Positions 24,612-35,600 of a stretch of DNA of 64,000 nucleotides are shown piece after piece. The stretch is from contig NC_134028.1 of assembly GCF_964204645.1 (NCBI RefSeq), forward strand, positions 2,764,501 through 2,828,500, read 5' to 3'. The position numbers and the translations under genes were made by a program. Under the pieces are notes generated by a model. That model worked only from the letters and a program-made list of their open reading frames with translations. It made no database searches and was not told where the DNA came from. The first letter of the stretch is position 1. Every line of letters starts with the position of its first letter. Source of the stretch: Tubulanus polymorphus (taxonomy: Eukaryota > Nemertea > Palaeonemertea > Tubulaniformes > Tubulanidae).

Positions 24612-27600
24612 AGTCAATTCTATCAATGCTTATTATGATTATAGCGGCTTATTACCAATCAACATTAAGCTTTATTTTGCCATTTTTAGGGGGGGAATAA
24701 AAGCTGAATAACTTCAGCAGCCACAATGTTATGCTGAAGTAAAGCCTACACGCTGTAGAATGGAGGCAGCCCCTCCCAGCATACAGAGAACACTGGGAGG
24801 CAGTTTTAAACTGTTTTAGACTGTTTTTAACTAAGAAACAAAGTTAATTATTCTAAGAATTGGTTTAAAGTTATAGCATCTAAAACGACAGAGTTCTCAC
24901 GCAAATGGAATCTTTGCTGAGGTACATCTGCTGTACAAATGAGTACAATTGAGGTTTTTGTGCTTCCTCAAATAGTGTTTTTGTGTATGCGCTAATATTA
25001 TGACTTTAATTGTATAACTGGAGGCCATAGATAGATGAATTTTTCATGATTCTTTCTCAGAACTCTGTCGATATCTTGCATCGTTCCGCGATGAAATGAT
25101 GATTGAATAAATGAATGTAGAATTCATCCCGTCTTATAGCAACAGGCCGCGTAGACTGCAGTGTTTGTGCAGTGTTGGTAGTCGCTGGCTAGCTATACGG
25201 TCGGCGTTAACCATTCCCTAGCAACACCTCTTAACTGTTGGTACTCGAGAGCAAATGGAATTTTTTTATTCATATATTTCATTATTTTCGATTATGAAGC
25301 GTTTTTCCTTTAATTACTTTGAGTATGTTTCCACCGCTCAGAACGTGGTTTCATAAAGAAAATTTTAGCTGTCATTTGTGTATTTTAAGTAGATTTTTGG
25401 ACAAAACATTTTTCTTAATTTTGCATCTAATGATTTGCAAAAAGTTATTTTTCGTTATTTTTCCTATTTTTTGAATTTTATTCAAAAAAAATATCTTTCA
25501 CTCTTCTATTCTATTGATCCCAAGATTTAATGCGAAAAAAAATTGTAATATTTAAGAATTTGTTTTCAATATGGGTTATTTGATTAAATGGAAGGAAAGA
25601 GGGGAAAACGAGTTAAAAATTTGATTGAAAAAATTCCTTTTGTCCTTCCAATTTTTTCTCCAAAAAGTTACGTACACCATGTTATTAAAAATTATTAAAA
25701 ATGCACCAGTTTGCAAACGCTTTATAATGCTAACGTTTTTCTATTGACGCTAAATGACACTATAAATCAATTTAGGCCTTGGTCAGTCATCCAGTTGCGT
25801 GTTGTCTGTACCAGCTGGTAAAAATGCGCCACAAAATTAACCCACACGGGATCGAACTGGTTCATATCTGTAAATGCGAATATGGCTCGTTCAGTTCGGT
25901 CAAACCTCGTACAATTAGGTTTCATTCTCGATATACGTCTACAGAGAATGTTCAATTAATTACCGACCCGTGCTTCATGTGTAATAAACTATCGGTTATG
26001 AATAATGCACAGTTAATTTTAATCCCCTTAAAGTTTTTTGTTTAATGACTGTATCAGGTAGCCCCACCCTTCTATTTCAATCATCCTCGTTAAGCGTAGC
26101 ATTTATAGAAAGCATTTATATGGTATATCTGTCGGATGGAATAGAAAGAATTTGCGTCAAACGCAGTAGATTTAATCTACATTTTTAGTATAAGATGAAT
26201 AGCCGTCATATTGTTGTGGCATTTTCTTTTGTTGCTGCTGCTGCTGCTGCTGCATTTTTTCATTTAACGAAATAGAAAATGAAAAGCAAAAATTTATGGT
26301 ATTCATCGTACACTCCGGTGAAAATCAATCATATCGTCAAGAGCTTCGCGACGAGAAATAAAAAACCATTTCACGAATTTCATCATCAAATATTTAAAGC
26401 TATATTTGCTGATCATTGCGAGACAACATGATTTATTTATTTATTATCAACTATGCGTTCAGTAAATGATGTCGCGCAAACTGCTGAAATAATTGGAAAC
26501 TGACAAAAAAATGTACAGCCTCTGTATTAATGAAAATAGGTTCATCTATTATATGTACTTTAAATGTAACACTGCATCACGATGGGTTTAAGAAAGGGTT
26601 TGTACTAGTCCTGACAATCCTGGAATAGTTATCGAAATCAGTTTATACTTTTTTGATGAATTGAAAGTTGATATCTATCTTGTGTAAGGCTCTTTGAAAT
26701 TCTGGGCTGAATTTTGCAATTTGATCGCCGCCTCTAACAGTGTCCCTTCGAATCCTCCTTCTAAATGGAAAATGCTTGTGAAGGTGCTTCAAACTCCTTT
26801 GATTTGAGCAAAATCTTCTTTAAAACTCCTGCGATTTTGAGAATTGTCAATGAGATATTCAAATAGTTGTACAGTAGACTATGCCTAAATCAGTACAGTT
26901 GAAACCAGGATCTTTTTTTTACGTTAATAGGTGGTTACCGATTGTTTATAAAAATAGTTTAGTTGCATATAAGGATACAAATTTGCTTACAAAACCACTG
27001 AATCGACAGTTTACTGAGATTTAAGGTACCGATTTACAATGAATCAGCAGTAATTGGAATACGAAAGTGATGCAGTCGCTTTGAAACGCTTTATTTGATG
27101 CAGACGAAATTTGAAATTTTCTCTTAAAATCCTTATATCCAGGAACGATCTGTTGTTGTTTAGAAAATTGCGAAATATTTGAATCTGAAATATGATATGT
27201 TTTGAATTGTTTCAGTGGCAGAGGTTAGACATGACAGCCGTCGAGAGACGAAAAGTATTCTGTTCGGTGACTTTCCACATAATTGCTGTGACATGTGTAA
27301 TATGGTCGTTGTACGTGCTAATTGACCGCACGACCGAGGAAATCAAAGCTGGCATCTTAGAGTGGCCGTTCTGGACAAAACTAATTGTCGTTGCTATTGG
27401 ATTTACTGGTGGACTAGTATTCATGTATGTGCAGTGTAAAATGTACATGCAGCTATGTCGAAGGTGGAGGGCGTATAATAGAGTTATATATATTGAAAAC
27501 TGTCCTGAAGGTACAAAGCCTGCTGCAAACGATCATACCGTGGACTTCCTGAAGAAGATCGCCGCATCGCCTGCCGCTGCCGCCGCCGGTGGTGGTGTCG

Positions 27601-27665
27601 GGGGCGCCACTGCTGCGGCGGATCAATCTGTAGATATACACGTACAAGAATCTGAAATTGTATAG
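22964..27665 (+). CDS. MARCH1/8-like membrane RING-CH E3 ubiquitin ligase
   Basis: Ubiquitin ligase of endosomes and plasma membrane that marks membrane proteins for lysosomal sorting. Three exons: 22964-23041, 24112-24390, 27216-27665, giving 268 aa. The RING-CH finger has the C4HC3 pattern: C58, C61, C75, C77, H85, C88, C101, C104, starting [11 protein letters not shown] and ending SCELCKY. Two membrane segments follow, about 133-155 and 178-200, separated by a short luminal loop ([17 protein letters not shown]). The cytoplasmic stretch [13 protein letters not shown] then follows. Finger, both helices and loop match vertebrate MARCH1/8 closely; the finger-to-helix linker begins [13 protein letters not shown]. 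The N-terminus is shorter than in mammals. The C-terminal tail is lineage-specific, with an Ala/Gly-rich run at about 233-250. The gene cannot be assigned to MARCH1 or MARCH8 specifically, and both may derive from one invertebrate ancestor. Confidence 0.94.
24534..24609. repeat. (AT)n microsatellite in MARCH intron 2
   Basis: About 76 bp of uninterrupted AT dinucleotides, 144 bp after the exon 2 donor. Its length is likely polymorphic. Confidence 0.95.
26231..26253. repeat. Short (TGC)n run in MARCH intron 2
   Basis: About seven TGC/CTG triplets in intronic sequence; not coding in the exon model. Confidence 0.8.
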
Positions 27666-30600
27666 TCGCTTGGAAAATGTGTAAATACCTGAAATGAAGA
27701 AAAGATGATGAATTGATGTGTTCCTCACTTGCCGGGGCAGCAATGCGAGGATCTATGCCACATACTGTACTAACTGTGATTCTATGATATTATTTTCATA
27801 TTACTGATTTTCTAATATGAGTTCTTAATGAGAACAAAGATGATTTTCGCAATTTTCCTGAACTGTTTCATTATCGAGTTAGATTGTGGTATTTTATGGG
27901 TTTGTTTTGCGCTCGGGTGACTAGCCTATCTGAATATATCTCGACTCGGAATATTTTCCTATTTATTGAATGCTTGCTGAATTTCTACCACATGGTGATA
28001 TGTTACAAATTGAACATTTTACCATAAATTCTCGAAAAATAACATCTACGGCATATTCTCCTCGAAGGGTTTGTGTAAATACGTGCAATCTTAGAATATT
28101 ATAAGAATATGGATATATACGTCAAACAGGCTGTTGCCACTCCGCACAACCCCAGATGTCTAGATAGTTATGCCTAGAAATATTAAATTATGGTTCGGTA
28201 CATAAACAATTGATTTTGGTATGATTGGATACCTTTGGTACCTAGAAATATCTAGTTATAGAAAATACCTATTTTCTGTGAATGTTTCATTGTTCAATGT
28301 TGAATAACTTAAAAAAGATAGTTCTGTTTATGGTCACCTGGAGTGATATTTCATGTATTAATACTAAATTAATTGATTATCGACTGCTGTTGCTATTAGA
28401 TGGTAATTTATTCTCGTATTGCTGATGACACTCCTCAGTTCCTCCACCTGCTCTGCATAAAATCAACCACAATCATATCGGTAATGACATTAGCCGTATT
28501 TGAATATTCTTGCTGAATTCGATACTTCGTATTAGAAATATTATCTCGCAGTGGCCTAAACGATGGTTATATTTGTAGAATATTGATTTTTTTCACACTA
28601 TATTTTCAATATTTGTTGAATCGAGGCAGGTAGAATTTTTAACTCGATATATCCAGACATCCCTAGTATTGGCACGCATCTCGTAACCACAAACTATGGA
28701 CGACCAAAACATTCCAGTCATTCGTGCGGGATATTATCGAATCAAATTTTCTCGGTACAAAAAAAGTAATTTTTGTTTTATCAAAATGAATTGTTACATC
28801 AGAGTTTGTTATGGCGGGGGTCTACTATATTTATCTTGGATGATAGATTGTATCTACAAATGCTTGGACAAAGAGTAGATTAAACTATAGACGCCAGGGT
28901 TTATATATGGTACAGGTATAAATAGATTAAGGTGTGCCATCTAGTTATAATGATACTGCTGTTAGCCATGCATATGTCTCTTTATTTCTGGCCAGGTATA
29001 CCTGCTATTTATCTCTATATCTCGCTTTCTCTTTTATGAAGTATAAAACACTTAATAATCAGGTAACAATATCCGTACTTTCTTACCCTGGAGGCGACAT
29101 CGGCGTAGAGGCAGTTACAGGGAATCATTTTTAGATTTTAGACAGTTGTATTCATTGAAGAACGTTTAATCCGCGATAGAAGGATGAAATCGTAAAATGT
29201 GACAATCTTTCACATCTACATGAAAATGCTTCCGATAATTGCAAAACTCTTTTCGGGACAAGCTCATCTAATTGCAGGTCTAGTTGACTTTTTAAGGGTA
29301 TTTCTCAATCCGATGTTATGGACAAACCTGAATGTTATTCGTGGTCTTAGAATTAGTTAAAATCCCAAAAAATGTCAAAAAGGTATTTATTCAAATGATT
29401 TTATTTTTAAGTAAAAATGACTTCCTATTTTTTCAGCAGTAATGTTAGTTACAATGTGCAGAATATCGCCCGTGTTATACTCTGTATACGCTTATGTGTA
29501 TTGAAAAACTGTAGTCGCCGTTTTAAGACATTGTGTAAATATGGATCATTATTCAATGATATTATTACAAAATCAATATTGTTATAATTATCATTCAGAT
29601 AAAGTCGTAGTTTTATAAGAAGTGCATATAGTTGACAAGTGTGTATAAAATTCTAAAAGAAACTGTTGAATTTTGAGCGTTTGAAAAAAATAGATGCGAA
29701 CGAGTCTTTTAAACATCACCATTGATTTTGCTGTGTTTCATTTTGTATCGTTCGCCGTCGAATGTATGTAGGTGAAATTTCCTCGGACGACGTTTTTGTT
29801 TCGGAATTGGTTTCGATTGTAGTTATTGAATCGACTTTCAATTTTCAACAACCTCACTGCACTTACGGGTGCACGTGTAGCATACAGATTTTGCGAGTAC
29901 CACTTTCGCAGACATTTCCGATACATTGTGCAGACATTCGAGTTTTTTATTGACCAACAGGTTTGAACGTGAAGCAGAATTTTATCGGATATGTATTAGA
30001 ATATAAAATGTCTGTATGCAGTAATTGTACGCATGAATTATTATGTAGACTGACTTAAATTCAAACACGGAATTAATGACGCTCATTCACTGGGAAAACA
30101 CAAAATATAAGTCGCTTCAGATTCTTCTTAATGTCAGAATGATGCAATTTTGTTTTAAGACTTTTTGAAGCGTAACTGATAAACTTGATCACAAAAGGCA
30201 ATGTTCGATTTTCTGAGTCTTGATGAAAATGATAATTACTTCATATGCCGTTGTCGAAAATATTTTTGTGAACCTAGAATTGGTTTAATCAGCAACCGGT
30301 CTCGTGGTATGGTTACTAGAACAGAAATGCTCGTCGAATTGTCCGTGGAAGCAAAATTTGTTTGTATTTTCCTATGACAAGGTTATCCACTAAACGTAAT
30401 ACAAGCTGCAAGGGAAGTATATTGACAGAACTCTTCACGATCGGAACGTAGATGTTTTTTACTACTTAATTGTTGCTGATAAATTTTTCATTTAGTTTTA
30501 CTGTCTATTGTCTGTACACCTACGGCCCTGGCCCCCAGGGATACGAGCTTCGTTTTCTAATGGTGCTGCCCCCTCTGAATAGAAAATAGAACTAAAATAT

Positions 30601-30956
30601 AGTAAAGGCAGGTTTTGATTGAATGTATTCTGATTTATGAAATATCAATTCGCAGATTACAAACTCAACCGAACGCTTCTAATTCAGATTACAGGACTGT
30701 GCCAAGCTTTTTTGAGGGGCAGATCTATTTCAAGACAAACGGCACTTTTTCACCATGAGAATCGGCACATTCCTATTGAAAAAGGACAGATCTTGAATAG
30801 GATCCCTTCAGAACCTGAATAAATCATTTGAGAATAGATTACTTGAAAAATATGAAAATTTCATTCCAAATTTGTTGACTCTATGACTTTTTGAAGGGCA
30901 CTTTCAAAATGATAGGGGGTTCGTTTGCTACCCCTAAACACCCTTGACACAGACCT
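27666..30956. other. 3' flank of MARCH gene and intergenic DNA
   Basis: No coding exon recognised. The MARCH 3' UTR probably occupies the start; an ATTAAA at 28182-28187 is the first plausible poly(A) signal I noticed. Short frames at 28696, 28934 and 29762 show no family features. Confidence 0.4.
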
Positions 30957-31037
30957 GGATTACACTATTCAGGAATAAATGAAATGAATGCGCCAGAAGA
31001 GTAATCCTGGAATCAAACCAATCGAAACCTGCCTCTG
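30957..31037. mobile_element. Second copy of the dispersed repeat at 7443-7637 (reverse orientation)
   Basis: Its reverse complement carries the same order of blocks as 7443-7556: GGCAGGTTT, GATTGG, GGATTACTCTTCTGGCGCAT, then a segment ending AATAGTGTAATCC. It is truncated relative to the intronic copy. Confidence 0.6.
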
Positions 31038-31444
31038 TTTTCATTGTAGTTTCAAGTTGTGATTGTGAACCTCTATTATGAATTTGTATCTTTATTGTTT
31101 TGAGTCTAGTCTATTATCGTGGGTTTCAATCTACTCTGATAAGTATGTTTAGTAATGCGAGTGAGATGTGTTTAAAGCTATCTCACATTTATTCGATGTT
31201 GATATAGTCTCAATAGCCAGTGATGCTAACTGTGAAATTGGCTGTGAAACTGGACCAGGGTGTGCGTAATGGTAATCTTTGACATTTCGTGATCTTTACG
31301 TCACACTTCTCGGAAGTGAATGCGAAAGTAAGCCATCATAACACGTTAACCTATTGGAAGGATTAACAATTCATTGTAGAATCTCTTGAAGAACGACGGG
31401 ATAGTGCAAACATGTTGCTGTTTTCTTCAAAACTGTGTTTATTA

Positions 31445-31664
31445 GGCCAAAAAAAATTGATACCTTGTTTCTCCGCTCTGCTGAGCTTAAATGTTGACCC
31501 GGCCGGCCGCCTATCTACCCTATACATTACTTTTTTTAAAGTCATGATCAATTTCACCATAACAGACCCGGCCGCTATAGAAATGAACTGTGTATGAATT
31601 TTATCATATTTTACAAAAATGACCCGACCGCTGCGGAGAAACAAGGTATCATTTTTGTTTAGCC
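31445..31664. mobile_element. 220-bp MITE-like element
   Basis: The left terminal repeat (31445-31476) contains TGATACCTTGTTTCTCCGC and the right one (about 31633-31664) its reverse complement GCGGAGAAACAAGGTATCA. The interior contains three GACCCG(G/A)CCG segments spaced tens of bases apart. No coding capacity. Confidence 0.75.
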
Positions 31665-32367
31665 TTATAGTCACACTTATTGCGTCCATATAGTTTTGTC
31701 ATTGCATATATTTATTCATTTATTTATTTATTGATGTAATTATCAAAAACTTTCTCATGATTTGGTTTTTGTTCTGGCAATAAAAATCCAAATTTCATTA
31801 CGGTTTTTGATTTCATGTAGGGTTTTAATGCAGACTATGCGTCTCTCTCTGTGTTTGTCCTGTGACGTACAGGGGAAATGTGATGATTATAACTTTGTTC
31901 ATGTAAATTCTTCAAATTATGAAACATGTCCCCTTTCTGTGAATGATCCATTGCTCTGTATATCAATAACCCAGTGATTGATACCTAGTCCTTAAGATGT
32001 TTCTGTTTTGTTATTATCTGTGAAGTTATTTATTAACTAGTTACATTCGTATTAAAGGACTAGATATCAATTATGCGTGGTCTGCTCTGTTAGTGATATG
32101 AGTTCATACTCCGACAATTCTTCCTTGTTGTCAAAAGTCAAATGTCTTTATGGTTGTTTCATATAATACAATAAATAAAATTATTGATAGTAAAAATTCA
32201 ATCTTGAGTATTTATTTTTTAATTCCCTTCCTTTTCTTTTGTTGGAAAGTTAGTGATAAATTTGGAAGTTTCATTTCCTTTGAACGTCACTCCCGGGACA
32301 GTTTTCTTTACTATGATAACACGCGATTTATTGTGAGTGATTGTCAAATATCTGAAGTCGTAGTAAA

Positions 32368-32375
32368 TGACGTCA
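32368..32375. promoter_or_regulatory. CRE site (TGACGTCA), distal
   Basis: Perfect palindromic cAMP-response element, 249 bp before the start codon of the Enigma-like gene. Confidence 0.45.
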
Positions 32376-32429
32376 TCAGCCATTCATAAAATTGTCCCAT
32401 TCATGCCGCGAGCGTAGCGTGTAGTACCT

Positions 32430-32439
32430 CCAAATATGG
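32430..32439. promoter_or_regulatory. CArG box (SRF site)
   Basis: CCAAATATGG is a perfect match to CC(A/T)6GG, the serum response factor site typical of muscle and cytoskeletal genes. It lies 119 bp upstream of the TATA box of the Enigma-like gene. Confidence 0.55.
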
Positions 32440-32448
32440 AAGTATGGA

Positions 32449-32456
32449 TGACGTCA
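32449..32456. promoter_or_regulatory. CRE site (TGACGTCA), proximal
   Basis: Second perfect TGACGTCA, only 9 bp downstream of the CArG box. Confidence 0.45.
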
Positions 32457-32520
32457 TTACGCGAGTTGAGGAATTTCCACCAGATGGCGTAGGAGTAGTG
32501 ATTGTAATGAATGAATGAAT

Positions 32521-32526
32521 CAGCTG
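32521..32526. promoter_or_regulatory. CAGCTG E-box
   Basis: CAGCTG is the E-box version preferred by MyoD-type factors. It is located between the CArG box and the TATA box. Confidence 0.35.
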
Positions 32527-32557
32527 GGGTTGGGCTGTTCCGCATCGTATCGTCGTG

Positions 32558-32563
32558 TATAAA
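32558..32563 (+). promoter_or_regulatory. TATA box of the Enigma-like gene
   Basis: TATAAA 59 bp before the ATG, predicting transcription start near 32588 and a 5' UTR of about 30 bases. The placement relative to the PDZ start exon makes it credible. Confidence 0.5.
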
Positions 32564-32616
32564 CTTCGTTAACTTTCGATAACTTTTCATTTATTCGGTT
32601 TTTCAAACGCGTCGAC

Positions 32617-35600
32617 ATGTCGGCCGGAATGCAGATAAGTGCTAAGTTAGACCGTACGGATTCGAGCACACCGTGGGGATTTCGATTACAAGGCGGAAAG
32701 GATTTCAGTAGACCATTAACTATACAACGGGTACGTTATTCTCTAGTCTATATCAATTTAAATTTGAATTTATTGATGAAACGGCAATCATATACTCAAT
32801 CACTCGCTTGATGTGTGTGATGCCTCAATACTTGAACTGTAGGCTCCAGTGGCCTTCGCATCTTTTTGGAAAATCATATGATGCCTGGAACGAAAATTTG
32901 AGTTAGAAGATTCTTACTAATGATTCTGAGTTCAAACTAAACTTAAAGGACGGGCGACAAGGAGAGGGTTAAGACTACTGAAGAGCTAAAACTGCCAATA
33001 ACCTGTTCTGATTTTGTGTGACTCATAAAACTCATATAAATAGATAGCTGATATCCAATCTCAAGTACCGGACTTCACAAACATTGTTAGTTTGACCTAA
33101 GTATATATTATTCTAGGACAAAGTTATTTGACATTATTGGTGTCCTTATTTGTGCAATTATGTTACATACCCCGGTATGGCTACTGTTCAGAGCCTGAAT
33201 GGGACACTTCTCTGAAAGTGCCATTTCAACTCCTGGCAGGGAGGCACAGAGACTAGATCCCACAGGAGAAAGAACGACTCATGACATGTTCCCAAAACTG
33301 TTAGAGTGCCTGACAGATTTTTCTGTTAAAAGAATTAATCAGATACCTCTCCATGCCTACCGGTATATAAAATCATGCATTAGTCCTAACTGCCATAAAT
33401 TAAACGTTAACAATATGCGCAAAATCCAGCTGTCAAATACCCAGGGATCTGGCGCTGAATTTATTGGTATAAAACGATTTAATGTTAAATAGGCCTTTAT
33501 GAAATCTGATCTACAGTATTTTGTTAACAGCATTATTGATAGAATTATTAATTTTTCGTCTGTCTAACAGACGGACTGTTTTAACCTCTCGTCAACAGAT
33601 GTGAAACAAATTAATGATTCAAGCCCCGCATATATCTCCTCCCAGAACCTAGGCCTATACATACATTATGTAATTATGTATGCTGAACATTGCTTTTGAC
33701 TCATGAACTGTCAGCCTGGCCTCCGGGTTCAGGCCTTTACCGTTTTAAGTGGTGATACTTCACTTACATAAGATCCTATTGTATGCATGGAATGCGTCTT
33801 TAGATAGTTATTGAAAATATTTTTTTTCACTATCAGTCATTGTTAGGCTACATGTACTTCAGTCATTTCTATCAGTCACCCTTCACATTTCTATTAAGGT
33901 TTCGATTTTCCTCTTGATTCTGGGACTCAGCTCTAGCCTACTAGGAATGAGTTGTTTTCTGAATCAAATTTCAAATAAGTACTTTGGACCAAATATGGAT
34001 TCCAGACAAAGTTAACCTACATTAGGAATATGCCACAAAACCGCTGAGAAGAAAAGTTTGAGTGAATGAGTATTTTATGGGGTTTTTTTATTCCAGGTAA
34101 CACCGGGTAGTTTAGCGGATAAATGTGGATTAAAGGCTGGAGATGTGGTCGCTAAGATATCTGGTGTCGACACGACGAGTGTGTTTCATAAAGAGGCTCA
34201 ACAAGCTGTGATTAATAGTGGAAATTATCTAGAACTCGTCTTGCAGAGGTACGGGTTTAAAATCTTTGACTAAATGATTTATATTAAGTTTGGGTTAACA
34301 TTCAGTCTCCTGCTTTAAAAGGAGTTAAGCTAAACAGAACTCCCAACTTGTCCATCCGGTCAGTGGCTTCAAATCTAGGCTGTCCAGGAGTTCCCAACGC
34401 ACCTGGGGGAAATGGCTGGTCCTAAATGGCTGTAAACTGAAAGAAGGAAACAGCTATTAGAAATATATTTCAGTCACAATCTTCCCCCCTTTTTTTAAAG
34501 CATTTCCCCATTAAATACAGATAGAAGGAAATTGCTTATCATAAGCGGAAGTATCCTCAATAGTTTTGATAGTTAATAGAACTGTTCAAATATTTCTCAA
34601 GCTGATCATTGAATGATCACGCAATATAATATAAGGCCTGTATCGTGACTGTTCTTCTATCACACAATGTACCGTGACAGAGGTTAGAAAAAAGTACGTT
34701 CTATTCGATCTAGGTTTTGTAACTCGTACTACAAACGGACTATTGATGGGAAATTTGTGATATTAACCTGAATAAAGCTCTATAAAGCCTACACATAGTT
34801 ACCTGTTCTTTAATACACAGTATAGACAACCTATTACTCGTTTATTTGTGCTCGTCCCAGCGCATTTAAAAGCACATTTGTACTGTATATCAAGTATTCA
34901 AACATTTGGTTATACCGAAATTGTCTGATCGATGTCAGAATATAACTGGTTATATGTCTAGTATGTAATGCCTCTATTCCTAAAATTTGTAATATGAACT
35001 TTGGCATTTTCTTCTAACGTTATTTATTAGGCTACTAAAAAAGCTTTCACCCTGAGGAATACCGATTGATAATTTCAATTTCAATTTATTCATCATAAAT
35101 CCAAAGTATAAGATTGTGAATGAAGAAAACAACGATAACAACAAACAGACAAAAAACAAAAATGTGTGACACAAAGATGTGCACTAACAGAAAAATAATA
35201 AAAGGAGAGAGAACTAATACAATGTCTAACATATATATATATACAATATTATTTAAGTGATATTTACAAGCCCATGATATATGAATTTCGCAATATTTAA
35301 GAAGATTGGTTTATTGGGATTAGTAAAGGCCGAAAGAAAAGTGTCTAGGTTTAGATTTACAATATCATATTTAGTTCTTAAATTATCCTGCAGTTTACAA
35401 TAAAAAAGAAAATGGGATTGATAAGATTTGGTTTGACGTATGTCATCTTTATAGTCAGAAGAGTTGACAGTGAAATAATGTCTGTGAATCTACTTCACAT
35501 AAAAGATGAGTAGTATAGGGTGTGTATTGAGACCTGTACGAAAGCCTATCATTGCTCATTGCGATATGAACTCGATGACTTCGCGTCTTCTTCAGCGGTG

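Noticed and set aside
33199-33492. 97-codon frame in intron 1 of the Enigma-like gene
   Set aside because: Phase and splice sites do not fit the gene, and no family similarity was seen.
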